9,936 nucleotides of DNA from Clostridia bacterium (GTDB lineage: Bacteria > Bacillota_A > Clostridia > Oscillospirales > CAG-272), in contig JAGAIH010000520.1 in NCBI GenBank assembly GCA_017626655.1, forward strand, positions 1 to 9,936, given 5' to 3'. Position numbers and translations under genes: made by a program. This document shows, piece after piece, positions 1 to 6,890 of the stretch. Numbering within the stretch: position 1 is the first letter of the stretch; each line of letters opens with the position of its first letter. Under the pieces are notes generated by a model. That model ran no database searches. It worked only from the letters and a program-made list of their open reading frames with translations, and was not told the origin of the DNA.

Positions 1-335
1 ACTTACACCTGCCTCCGCAACACCGTCCGCGTGGACAGCATCCCAGCGGCATCGAGTCGGGGGCCGTCCCCGATATGCTGGCCGCCATCGCCGAGCAGCT
101 GAAAAGCGGGGTGGACACCGCCAAGCTCACCCGCGACATCCTCTTTGAAAAGGCCCTCTACCAAGCCTCCTGCAAGGCCGCCATCAAGGCGGGACGGGAC
201 TACCCCGAGGAACACATCAAGTGGCTGGTGGACAAGCTCATGGAGATCCCCGATATCACCTTCTGTCCTCATGGACGGCCGGTGGCTATGGAGATGAAGA
301 AGAGGAATATTGACCATCAGTTTGAGAGATGTTGA
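1..335 (+). CDS. mutL: DNA mismatch repair protein MutL, C-terminal fragment with apparent frameshift
   Basis: This is the 3' end of mutL, cut by the window start. MutL couples mismatch recognition by MutS to strand removal; its C-terminal domain dimerises and, in most Bacillota, carries the nicking endonuclease. Two conserved C-terminal signatures are visible: the ACR-like motif ASCKAAIKAG (about bases 165-194) and CPHGRP (about 264-281), followed by the typical charged tail ending FERC. The conserved reading is split. Bases 1-48 read sensibly in frame 1 (TVRVDSIPA), whereas GIESGAVPDML onwards is in frame 3. Joining them needs one extra base near position 47; frame 1 alone stops at 100-102. 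The frame 3 part has its first ATG at 75, but that lies inside the domain and is not a believable start. Either the gene is broken or the base is a sequencing or assembly error. The family call is firm; functional status is unknown. Confidence 0.85.
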   Translation, partial: LHLPPQHRPRGQHPSGIESGAVPDMLAAIAEQLKSGVDTAKLTRDILFEKALYQASCKAAIKAGRDYPEEHIKWLVDKLMEIPDITFCPHGRPVAMEMKKRNIDHQFERC

Positions 336-350
336 GAAAATGATCCGGAA

Positions 351-357
351 AGGAAAG
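351..357 (+). promoter_or_regulatory. Ribosome binding site of the MmeI-like gene
   Basis: AGGAAAG lies a few bases before the ATG at 362 and supports that start. The gap after mutL is only 26 bases and shows no terminator, so read-through from mutL is likely. Confidence 0.55.
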
Positions 358-361
358 AGAC

Positions 362-3136
362 ATGACCGACGCTGAACGCAGAAAAGCCGCAAAAGCATTT
401 GCGGAATATTGGAAGGATCGCGGAGACGAGAAGAGCGACAGCCAATCCTTCTGGCTTGCCTTTGTCCGCGAGGTGCTGGGGGTCGCCGAGCCTGAAAGAT
501 TCATCCTCTTTGAGGAACGGGTGAAGCTTGACCATACCAGCTTCATCGACGGTCACATCCCCTCGACTCACGTTCTCATTGAACAGAAAAAGAAGGGACT
601 CAATCTCCGCAGTCCCATTCGTCAATCCGATGGGACTCTGCTCAACCCCTTCCAGCAGGCCCAGCGGTACTCCGCCGCGCTCCCCTACTCCCAACGCCCC
701 CGTTGGATCATTACCTGTAATTTTGAGGAGTTTCTGATCTACGATATGGAGAAGCCCACGGGAGAGCCCGAGAGCATCAAGCTCTGCGACCTGCCCAAGG
801 AATACTACCGCTTTGGCTTCCTTGTGGAAGAAAAGAGCGAGCTTGTCCACCGCGAGGAGGAGATCTCCATGCAGGCGGGCGAGCTGGTGGGAAGGCTCTA
901 CGACGCCATTTTGAAGCAGTACATCCACCCTGAGGACAAGGCCTCCCTGCACAGCTTGAATATTCTCTGCGTGCGGCTGGTATTTTGCCTGTACGCCGAG
1001 GACGCGGGGATCTTTGGCAGTCATAGTAAGTTCCATGATTACGTGCGGAGCTTTGCCGCCAAGGACGTGCGCCGCGCTCTGATCGACCTGTTCCGCGTGC
1101 TGGACACAAAGCCCGCCGACCGCGACCCCTACATGGATGAAGCGCTGGCCTCCTTCCCCTATGTCAACGGCGGCCTGTTTGCCGATACCGATATTGAGAT
1201 CCCCAATTTCACCGACGGGATCGTGGACCTGCTTCTGCACAAGGCCAGCGAGGACTTTGACTGGTCCCAGATCAGCCCCACCATCTTCGGCGCGGTGTTT
1301 GAGTCCACGCTGAACCCCGAGACCCGCCGCTCGGGCGGTATGCACTATACCTCCATCGAGAATATCCACAAGGTCATTGACCCTCTGTTTCTGGATGGAC
1401 TGCGGGAGGAATTTGCCGAGATCAAGGCCTTGAAGGTGGCCAAGACCCGCAAGGAGCGGGCGGAGGCCTTTCGCGCAAGGCTGGCGGGACTGACCTTTTT
1501 CGACCCCGCCTGTGGCTCCGGCAACTTCCTGACAGAGACCTATATCTCCCTGCGCCGACTGGAAAACGAGGCGTTGAAGCTGATCTTTGAGGATCAGATC
1601 GTGCTGGATTTCGGTGACGTGATCCAAGTCTCCATCGGGCAGTTCTACGGCATTGAGATCAACGATTTTGCCGTGACGGTGGCCAAGACCGCCCTGTGGA
1701 TCGCGGAATCCCAGATGATGAAGGAGACCGAGGAGATCCTCAACGCCAATCTGGACTTTTTGCCCCTGCGCTCCTACGCCAACATCGTGGAGGGCAACGC
1801 GCTCCGCGTGGATTGGGAGGACGTGGTGCCGAAGGAGCGGTTGAATTATATTATGGGGAATCCGCCGTTTGTGGGACATCAGTATCGTAATCCTTCACAA
1901 GCTTCTGACATGGAGTTCGTTTTTAAGGATTTTGGTAACTATGGCAAATTAGACTATGTAAGTGCATGGTACAAAAAAGGGGCTGATTATATGAAAGCAA
2001 CTCATATAAAAGCGGCATTAGTATCAACAAATTCTATTGTACAAGGTGAATCTGTTGCCACTATGTGGGAACCTTTGTTTACCAGATTCAATTTGCAAAT
2101 AGATTTTGCTCACAAAACTTTCCGTTGGGATAGTGAGGCCAGTATCAAAGCTCACGTACATTGTGTCATTATTGGATTTTCTTTATGGAATGACAACAGA
2201 CCGAAATATCTGTATCAAAATGATCGAATGACACTGGCAAAAAACATAAATGGTTATCTTTTAGATGCACCTAATGTGTTTATTCAGAATAGAAGTTCTG
2301 TATTAACTATGGGTTTGCCTAAAATGAGTAAGGGCAGTCAGCCAACGGATGGCGGAAATCTTATTTTGTCTGTACAAGAGAAAACTGAAATTATTGAACT
2401 ATACCCACAATGTGGAGCATTTATTAAACGCTATATAAGTGCCGACGATTACATTAACAACAAATTGAGATATTGCTTATGGCTTAAAGGAGTCTCACCC
2501 AAGGAGTATCGAAGCATTCCCCCGATAATGTCTCGCCTTGAAAAGGTAAAGGAAATGCGTTTAAATAGTCCGACTAAATCAGTTCAAAGGGATGCAGAAA
2601 CACCGATGTTGTTCACACAAATTCGTCAACCAGCAACAGAGTATTTGGTTGTTCCAGAGGTGTCCTCGGAACGACGCAAATATGTTCCAATCGGTTTTAT
2701 GCCCGCAGATGTTATTGTGAGTAATATGTTATATGTGGTCAATAGCGCATCGTTGTATATGTTCGGTGTAATGATATCCAATGTTCACATGGCGTGGATG
2801 CGAGTTGTGTGTGGAAGATTGAAAAGTGATTACCGATATACTCCCGCTGTTTACAATAACTTCCCATGGCCTACCCCCACCACCGAGCAGAAGATGAGAA
2901 TTGAGGAAACTGCCCAAGCAATTTTGGATGCCCGCGCACTCTATCCCGATTGCAGTCTTGCCGATCTGTATGATGAATTGACCATGCCCAAAGAATTGAG
3001 AAAAGCGCATCAGGAAAATGACAAGGCGGTTATGAAAGCGTATGGATTTGATATTAAGACGATGACGGAGAGTGGATGTGTGGCGGAGTTGATGAGGATG
3101 TATCAAAGTTTAGTACATGAAACAAACAAGAAATAA
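362..3136 (+). CDS. MmeI-family Type IIL/IIG restriction-modification enzyme (nuclease + N6-adenine methyltransferase + specificity)
   Basis: This is a single-chain restriction-modification enzyme of the MmeI family, 924 aa, close to the usual length of about 920. Enzymes of this family methylate adenine on one strand of an asymmetric site and cut about 20 bases away; one target-recognition domain serves both activities. Domains in order: N-terminal nuclease with a PD-ExK type site (D63, E74-Q-K76); helical spacer (about 165-340); methyltransferase with SAM motif I DPACGSGNF (381-389) and catalytic NPPF (500-503); target-recognition region (about 510-830) ending in YNNFPWP (831-837); C-terminal helices with AHQENDKAVMKAYGF (882-896). 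All catalytic residues appear intact. Base composition breaks at the NPPF codons: block 1141-1200 counts to 57% GC and block 2041-2100 to 38%. The specificity half therefore seems acquired separately. It is probably co-transcribed with the DUF2971 gene 12 bases downstream. Recognition sequence unknown. A methylase-only role is less likely with the nuclease motif present. Confidence 0.9.
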   Translation: MTDAERRKAAKAFAEYWKDRGDEKSDSQSFWLAFVREVLGVAEPERFILFEERVKLDHTSFIDGHIPSTHVLIEQKKKGLNLRSPIRQSDGTLLNPFQQAQRYSAALPYSQRPRWIITCNFEEFLIYDMEKPTGEPESIKLCDLPKEYYRFGFLVEEKSELVHREEEISMQAGELVGRLYDAILKQYIHPEDKASLHSLNILCVRLVFCLYAEDAGIFGSHSKFHDYVRSFAAKDVRRALIDLFRVLDTKPADRDPYMDEALASFPYVNGGLFADTDIEIPNFTDGIVDLLLHKASEDFDWSQISPTIFGAVFESTLNPETRRSGGMHYTSIENIHKVIDPLFLDGLREEFAEIKALKVAKTRKERAEAFRARLAGLTFFDPACGSGNFLTETYISLRRLENEALKLIFEDQIVLDFGDVIQVSIGQFYGIEINDFAVTVAKTALWIAESQMMKETEEILNANLDFLPLRSYANIVEGNALRVDWEDVVPKERLNYIMGNPPFVGHQYRNPSQASDMEFVFKDFGNYGKLDYVSAWYKKGADYMKATHIKAALVSTNSIVQGESVATMWEPLFTRFNLQIDFAHKTFRWDSEASIKAHVHCVIIGFSLWNDNRPKYLYQNDRMTLAKNINGYLLDAPNVFIQNRSSVLTMGLPKMSKGSQPTDGGNLILSVQEKTEIIELYPQCGAFIKRYISADDYINNKLRYCLWLKGVSPKEYRSIPPIMSRLEKVKEMRLNSPTKSVQRDAETPMLFTQIRQPATEYLVVPEVSSERRKYVPIGFMPADVIVSNMLYVVNSASLYMFGVMISNVHMAWMRVVCGRLKSDYRYTPAVYNNFPWPTPTTEQKMRIEETAQAILDARALYPDCSLADLYDELTMPKELRKAHQENDKAVMKAYGFDIKTMTESGCVAELMRMYQSLVHETNKK

Positions 3137-3148
3137 GTAGGTAAAGAT

Positions 3149-4264
3149 ATGCAAAGTGCTTTGGATAACAAAAAACATGGTGTGATTGCATTTGACCAAT
3201 ATGGGAAAAGAATCGACATTAAAGAGGTGAGAATGGCTCCGCATGCTATGAACGGGCATTCGGACGAAGAGGATAAGCTGTTAATGGATATGCTTTATTG
3301 GCGCTGGCTATTCTTGTCTCGTTACTCCACTAAAGGGACAGAGGTGTTGTATCACTATACCTCACCTTCAGCAGCATTGAGTATTTTAAGTAACTCAAAA
3401 CAAAAGCATCACTCTGCCATATTGCATTTTACAAGATTTGATTCGCTAAACGATAAGAATGAACAACAAGAAATACTTGAATTTTTGCACAAGTATTGCA
3501 AGAAAAAGCTGGAGGAGGGAATCATTTCACATCCTGTATATGACTTGCTTATGGAGATGGATTTGTCGGATAAACATATGATTAGAACATATATCAAGGG
3601 GGCTGATGGTGCTATTTCGGACGAACATGAATGTAAACGTATTGATTGTGATGTATATTTATGTTGTTTCTCGGAAGCCGATGATTTGCTACCCATGTGG
3701 AATTACTATTCAAAGTCTAGTCATTATGAAGGGTATTGTATAGGTTTTAGCAATAAGAGTTTTCAAGAATTAAAGACTGTACGCGATGGTTATGATTTTG
3801 AAGTGTATAAGGTTATCTACTCTGCAGAGGAAAAAGAAAAATTGTTTGATGAGTTTATTATTCCTTTTGTTTCACAGTATGATGGAGGAACAGAATGGGT
3901 AAAAATGCGTATAGAGCAGCAAATAAGAGAGTTTCTTTGTGAATTTCAATTTCTATTCAAAAACGAAGCTTTTGAGCATGAAAAAGAGCTGCGCGCGATA
4001 CTATATATTCCCAAAAACTGCCATCAAAAAAACGTTTCAAATGGCTATGTTTCAAATGTACAATACCGTGCTAGTCATGGCTATATTATTCCATATGTGG
4101 CTTGTACCTGCCCAGAAAATAGTGTAGTGAGTGTGAAAGTTGCTCCCTTGTTAGAAAGAGAACTTGCTGAAAAGAATTTGACAGAGTATCTCACACATAT
4201 GGGTTATGATGTAGGGCCAGATGCTATTACTGTTGATTCGTCTTCCATCCCGATAAGATTCTAA
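3149..4264 (+). CDS. DUF2971 family protein, probable accessory gene of the restriction cassette
   Basis: The 371-aa soluble protein shows the motif series I associate with DUF2971: YHYTS (68-72), a LHFTRFDSLND block (92-102), CFSE (173-176), MWNYYSKSSHYEGYCIGF (183-200), KNEAFEHEKELRAI (271-284) and a C-terminal SSSIPIR (364-370). The biochemical function of the family is unknown to me. The H-Y-T start and the late E-x-E-x-R block recall ADP-ribosyltransferase-like families such as DarT or KptA, but that is inference. No signal peptide or membrane segment is seen. It starts 12 bases after the MmeI-like gene on the same strand, so the two are probably one transcript. It shares the AT-rich composition of that gene's specificity half (block 3661-3720 is about 40% GC). 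The ribosome site before ATG 3149 is weak (GTAGGTAAAG). An in-frame ATG at 3233 has AGAGGTG close upstream and is a possible alternative start, 28 residues shorter. Confidence 0.75.
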   Translation: MQSALDNKKHGVIAFDQYGKRIDIKEVRMAPHAMNGHSDEEDKLLMDMLYWRWLFLSRYSTKGTEVLYHYTSPSAALSILSNSKQKHHSAILHFTRFDSLNDKNEQQEILEFLHKYCKKKLEEGIISHPVYDLLMEMDLSDKHMIRTYIKGADGAISDEHECKRIDCDVYLCCFSEADDLLPMWNYYSKSSHYEGYCIGFSNKSFQELKTVRDGYDFEVYKVIYSAEEKEKLFDEFIIPFVSQYDGGTEWVKMRIEQQIREFLCEFQFLFKNEAFEHEKELRAILYIPKNCHQKNVSNGYVSNVQYRASHGYIIPYVACTCPENSVVSVKVAPLLERELAEKNLTEYLTHMGYDVGPDAITVDSSSIPIRF

Positions 4265-4278
4265 CTGCTTTGCAGTTA
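4262..4278 (+). other. Short perfect hairpin overlapping the DUF2971 stop codon
   Basis: TAACTGC and GCAGTTA form a perfect 7-bp stem with a TTT loop, beginning at the TAA stop. No T-run follows (the next bases are CAAATAAAAACC), so it is not a classical intrinsic terminator. It could be a weak terminator or a 3'-end stabiliser marking the boundary between the AT-rich cassette and tgt. Confidence 0.4.
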
Positions 4279-4295
4279 CAAATAAAAACCCGGCC

Positions 4296-4312
4296 TCACA
4301 TTGCATTTGTGA
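4296..4312. repeat. Inverted repeat TCACA-N7-TGTGA upstream of tgt
   Basis: TCACA (4296-4300) and TGTGA (4308-4312) flank a nearly symmetric TTGCATT centre, just before the tgt ribosome site. It might be an operator or a small stem, but it may also be chance. No matching -10/-35 promoter pair is convincing in this 69-base gap. Confidence 0.25.
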
Positions 4313-4323
4313 CAAGCCAAGAA

Positions 4324-4329
4324 AGAGGA
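4324..4329 (+). promoter_or_regulatory. Ribosome binding site of tgt
   Basis: AGAGGA, four bases before the ATG at 4334, supports this start, which also gives the normal N-terminus and length for the family. Confidence 0.6.
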
Positions 4330-4333
4330 ACCG

Positions 4334-5473
4334 ATGTTTACGATTCTCGCAACCGACGGACGCGCCCGCAGAGGCGTGCTCCACACCGTTCACGGTGACA
4401 TCCAGACCCCCGTTTTCATGAACGTGGGCACCTGCGCCGCTATCAAGGGCGGCGTATCCACCATGGAGCTGCTCAATGACGTGGATTGCCAGGTCGAGCT
4501 CTCCAACACCTACCACCTCCACATCCGCCCCGGCGACAAGCTCATCTACGATATGGGGGGCTTGCACAAGTTCATGAACTGGCCCAAGCCCATCCTCACC
4601 GATAGCGGCGGATTCCAGGTCTTCTCCCTGTCCTCCCTCCGCAAGATCACCGAGGAAGGCGTGAGATTTGCCTCCCACGTGGACGGCAAGCGCATCTTCA
4701 TGGGACCCGAGGAGAGTATGCAGATCCAGTCCCATCTCGCCTCCACCATCGCCATGGCCTTTGACGAGTGCATCGAGAACCCCGCCCCCTACCAGTACGT
4801 CAAGCAGTCCTGCGCCCGTACCGTCCGCTGGCTGGAGCGTTGCCGCGCCGAGATGGACCGCCTCAACAGCCTCCCCGAGACCATCAACCGCAACCAGATG
4901 CTCTTCGGCATCAACCAGGGCGGCACCTACGAGGATCTCCGTATCGAGCATATGCATCAGATCGCCGAGATCCCCTGCGAGGGCTACGCCATCGGCGGCC
5001 TGGCCGTAGGCGAGGCCACCGAGGAGATGTACCGCATCATCGACGCCGTGGAGCCTCATATGCCCCAGGATAAGCCCCGCTACCTCATGGGCGTGGGTAC
5101 CCCCTGCAACATCCTGGAGGCCGTCCACATGGGCGTGGACTTCTTCGACTGCGTTATGCCCTCCCGCAACGCCCGCCACGGCAACCTCTTCACCTGGGAG
5201 GGTAAGATCAACCTCCTCAACGAGAAGTACATGAAGGATCCCCGCCCCATCGGCCTGACCTGCGACTGCCCCACTTGCCGCAACTACAGCCGCTCCTACA
5301 TCCGCCACCTCATCAAGGCTAAGGAGTCCCTGGGTATGCGCCTGGCCGTCACCCACAACCTGTACTTCTACAACAACCTCACCCGCAAGATCCGCGAGGC
5401 CCTGGAGGGCGGCTACTTCGAGAGCTTCTACCAGAAGTACCGCGTGATCCTGGGCGAGCGTTGCCCCGACTAA
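4334..5473 (+). CDS. tgt: Queuine/preQ1 tRNA-guanine transglycosylase
   Basis: Tgt swaps guanine at position 34 (wobble base) of Asp, Asn, His and Tyr tRNAs for a queuosine precursor (preQ1 in most bacteria), acting in the cytoplasm. At 379 aa it is full length for the bacterial enzyme. The hallmarks are intact: DSGGFQVFSL with catalytic D90, MAFDEC with substrate-binding D144, GGLAVGE (221-227), and FFDCVMPSRNARHG with nucleophile D272. The structural zinc site is C310, C312, C315 and H341 (the H of THNL). Codon use is strongly GC-rich, unlike the AT-rich cassette just upstream, so tgt belongs to the resident chromosome. No queuosine synthesis genes (queA, queC-G) lie in the window, so whether the cell makes or salvages preQ1 is unknown from here. 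A tandem repeat tract begins five bases after its stop. Confidence 0.97.
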   Translation: MFTILATDGRARRGVLHTVHGDIQTPVFMNVGTCAAIKGGVSTMELLNDVDCQVELSNTYHLHIRPGDKLIYDMGGLHKFMNWPKPILTDSGGFQVFSLSSLRKITEEGVRFASHVDGKRIFMGPEESMQIQSHLASTIAMAFDECIENPAPYQYVKQSCARTVRWLERCRAEMDRLNSLPETINRNQMLFGINQGGTYEDLRIEHMHQIAEIPCEGYAIGGLAVGEATEEMYRIIDAVEPHMPQDKPRYLMGVGTPCNILEAVHMGVDFFDCVMPSRNARHGNLFTWEGKINLLNEKYMKDPRPIGLTCDCPTCRNYSRSYIRHLIKAKESLGMRLAVTHNLYFYNNLTRKIREALEGGYFESFYQKYRVILGERCPD

Positions 5474-5477
5474 GTAA

Positions 5478-5510
5478 GATACAAAGATACAAGATACAAA
5501 GATACAAGAT
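5478..5510 (+). repeat. Tandem repeat, left arm: GATACAAA/GATACAA units
   Basis: The order is GATACAAA, GATACAA, GATACAAA, GATACAA, then a partial GAT, that is, two copies of a 15-base dimer. The units are the reverse complement of the right arm's TATCTTG family (CAAGATA when shifted). The tract begins five bases after the tgt stop codon. The last ten bases (5501-5510) pair perfectly with 5529-5538. Confidence 0.9.
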
Positions 5511-5527
5511 AATCTGAAACCGAGGCA

Positions 5528-5597
5528 TATCTTGTATCTCGTATCTTGTATCTCGTATCTTGTATCTCGTATCTTGTATCTTGTATCTCGTATCTCG
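5528..5597 (+). repeat. Ten tandem heptamers TATCTYG, right arm
   Basis: Ten 7-base units run without a break. All are TATCTTG or TATCTCG, differing only at the sixth base, in the order T,C,T,C,T,C,T,T,C,C. The arm is inverted relative to 5478-5510 across a 17-base spacer (5511-5527). Several registers of pairing are possible, including a 15-bp perfect helix of 5485-5499 with 5574-5588. The tract lies in the leader of the HAD gene, ending 13 bases before its ribosome site. Confidence 0.95.
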
Positions 5598-5610
5598 ACT
5601 CTTCAATCCG

Positions 5611-5617
5611 AAAGGAG
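5611..5617 (+). promoter_or_regulatory. Ribosome binding site fixing the HAD gene start
   Basis: AAAGGAG, seven bases before the ATG at 5625, decides the start. The frame is open further upstream through the repeats (a TTG occurs at 5532), but that would add 31 repeat-encoded residues with no family support. Confidence 0.75.
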
Positions 5618-5624
5618 TATCCCT

Positions 5625-6275
5625 ATGTCTATCCGCGCCATCATTTTTGACAAGGACGGCACCCTCCACGACACCGAAAAGGTCTACCTGCAAGCCTGGA
5701 AGGCCGCCGCCGCCGAGTTAGGCGTTCCCGACATCGAGAACACCGTCCGCGACTGCACCGGCACCACCATCCCCTGGATCGCGGAGTACTGGGCGAAAAA
5801 GTACCCCGATATCCCCTTTGAGGACTATCTCCCCCGCCGTCAGTATTACTATTTCGGTATCCTGGAGAAAGGTGTCCCCATTAAGGAAGGGGCTCACGAG
5901 GTGCTTTCCTACCTCAAGGCCCATGGCTACAAGGTGGGCATGGCTACCTCCACCCCTTGGGATACCGTCAAGGATCATCTGGAGCGGACGGATATGATGG
6001 GGTACTTCGATACCGTCGTCACGGGTGATATGATCGAGCACGGCAAGCCCGCCCCCGATATCTACCTCCTGGCCGCCGAGCGGTTGGGGGTGGATCCCGC
6101 CGAGTGTATCGGCGTGGAGGATTCCATGAGCGGTGTCCGCTCCATCCACGCCGCGGGGATGCGCGCCGTTATGATCCCCGATATGATCCAGCCTACTCCC
6201 GAGGTGGAGGCTTTGGTGTGGAAAAAGCTCACCGAGATCTCTGAGCTGATCCCCCTGCTGGAGGGGATGGAATGA
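5625..6275 (+). CDS. HAD-superfamily hydrolase, beta-phosphoglucomutase/phosphatase-like subfamily
   Basis: The 216-aa cytoplasmic enzyme belongs to the HAD group of Mg2+-dependent phosphatases and phosphomutases, which form an aspartyl-phosphate intermediate. All four motifs are present: I, FDKDGTLHD with nucleophile D9 and acid/base D11; II, MATSTP (about 106-111) with S/T; III, K141 in HGKPAPDIY; IV, GVEDSMSG with E165 and D166. A helical cap lies between motifs I and II (about 15-85), as in subfamily IA. The substrate cannot be read from sequence; small sugar phosphates or phosphoglycolate-like compounds are typical. ATG 5625 was chosen for its AAAGGAG site and because the HAD fold normally starts a few residues before the first Asp. 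Its stop overlaps the next gene by 4 bases (ATGA), indicating translational coupling. The 120-base repeat tract directly upstream may affect expression. Confidence 0.93.
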   Translation: MSIRAIIFDKDGTLHDTEKVYLQAWKAAAAELGVPDIENTVRDCTGTTIPWIAEYWAKKYPDIPFEDYLPRRQYYYFGILEKGVPIKEGAHEVLSYLKAHGYKVGMATSTPWDTVKDHLERTDMMGYFDTVVTGDMIEHGKPAPDIYLLAAERLGVDPAECIGVEDSMSGVRSIHAAGMRAVMIPDMIQPTPEVEALVWKKLTEISELIPLLEGME

Positions 6276-6877
6276 GCTTTACAGTCAAGGATATCATACG
6301 GTTCGACGAGATCCTTGCGGATATGTATCGGTCGGAGCTGACCTTTACGATCCTTGCCGAATTGGCGCTTCTGACCGTGATCCTGATCCTTGCGCTGTCC
6401 CCCCGCTCCTCGTGGAAGGATACAAGATGGGGAGATACGTCTGATCTCTACGACGAAAAGGAGCCCCGCTACCGCAACGGCAAGAAGCTGACCCGCCGAG
6501 AGCGGGAGGCCGAGAGGACCAAGCGTCAAAAACGCGGAAACGGCGTGATCGACGCGGTCCGAGCCTTGTCCCTGTGCGCGCTGGTCTGTGTCTTTGTCGG
6601 TCTGGGAATCTCCATGTTTATCCGTCTGGACCGTATGCAACGGGATCTGGACGGGGACGCCTACGCCGTCTACGAGGGCGTGTTTGATTGCGGCTATGAG
6701 GGAAGCTACGTGACCGTGACCCTGACCTTCCCCGACGGAAGCGGGAACACGGTCTCGGCCAGGGGAGACGAGCACGACCTGGGCTACCCCGAGGTAGGGA
6801 AGCATAGGGGCCGTGTCGTGTATGCCCAAAACAGCGGGTACGTGATTGAGGTGGAGTGGGACTCCGCCGAACCGTAG
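6272..6877 (+). CDS. Two-pass membrane protein of unknown function
   Basis: I do not recognise this 201-aa protein. Two hydrophobic segments are clear, about residues 24-43 (FTILAELALLTVILILALSP region) and 96-118 (VRALSLCALVCVFVGLGISM region). Between them is a 50-residue very basic loop (RNGKKLTRREREAERTKRQKR, about 68-88), which by the positive-inside rule should be cytoplasmic. That places both ends outside. The C-terminal part (about 128-201) alternates polar and hydrophobic residues (VTVTLTFPDG, GRVVYAQNSGYVIEVEW) and looks like a small beta-rich extracytoplasmic domain. The start overlaps the HAD stop by 4 bases (ATGA), so it is translationally coupled to it. The next gene begins 13 bases later. 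Composition matches the host. Confidence 0.7.
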   Translation: MSFTVKDIIRFDEILADMYRSELTFTILAELALLTVILILALSPRSSWKDTRWGDTSDLYDEKEPRYRNGKKLTRREREAERTKRQKRGNGVIDAVRALSLCALVCVFVGLGISMFIRLDRMQRDLDGDAYAVYEGVFDCGYEGSYVTVTLTFPDGSGNTVSARGDEHDLGYPEVGKHRGRVVYAQNSGYVIEVEWDSAEP

Positions 6878-6885
6878 GAAAGGAG
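6876..6885 (+). promoter_or_regulatory. Ribosome binding site deciding a GTG start
   Basis: AGGAAAGGAG, five bases before GTG 6891, is an excellent site. It rejects the upstream ATG at 6846, which lies inside the preceding gene. Confidence 0.75.
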
Positions 6886-6890
6886 TGCCT

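Noticed and set aside
317..1879. Long open frame on the - strand
   Set aside because: It lies opposite the MmeI-like gene, whose motifs are unmistakable. It is a by-product of GC-rich codons, and it ends where the composition changes.
4296..4312. CRP-type operator
   Set aside because: The half sites are in the reverse order (TCACA first, 7-base gap) from the CRP consensus, and CRP regulation of tgt is not expected.
4151..5356. Long open frame on the - strand
   Set aside because: It is the shadow of tgt; its low-complexity G, A, V, L, H composition is typical of antisense GC-rich codons.
5528..5597. Possible CRISPR array
   Set aside because: Units are 7 bases and directly adjacent, with no spacers; no cas genes are present.
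5532..5624. Upstream TTG start adding 31 residues to the HAD protein
   Set aside because: The extra residues are translated repeat units (YLVSCISYLVSR-like), there is no ribosome site, and AAAGGAG points to ATG 5625.
6846..6890. ATG 6846 as start of the SUKH-like gene
   Set aside because: It lies within the membrane protein gene without a ribosome site; GTG 6891 has AGGAAAGGAG at ideal spacing.
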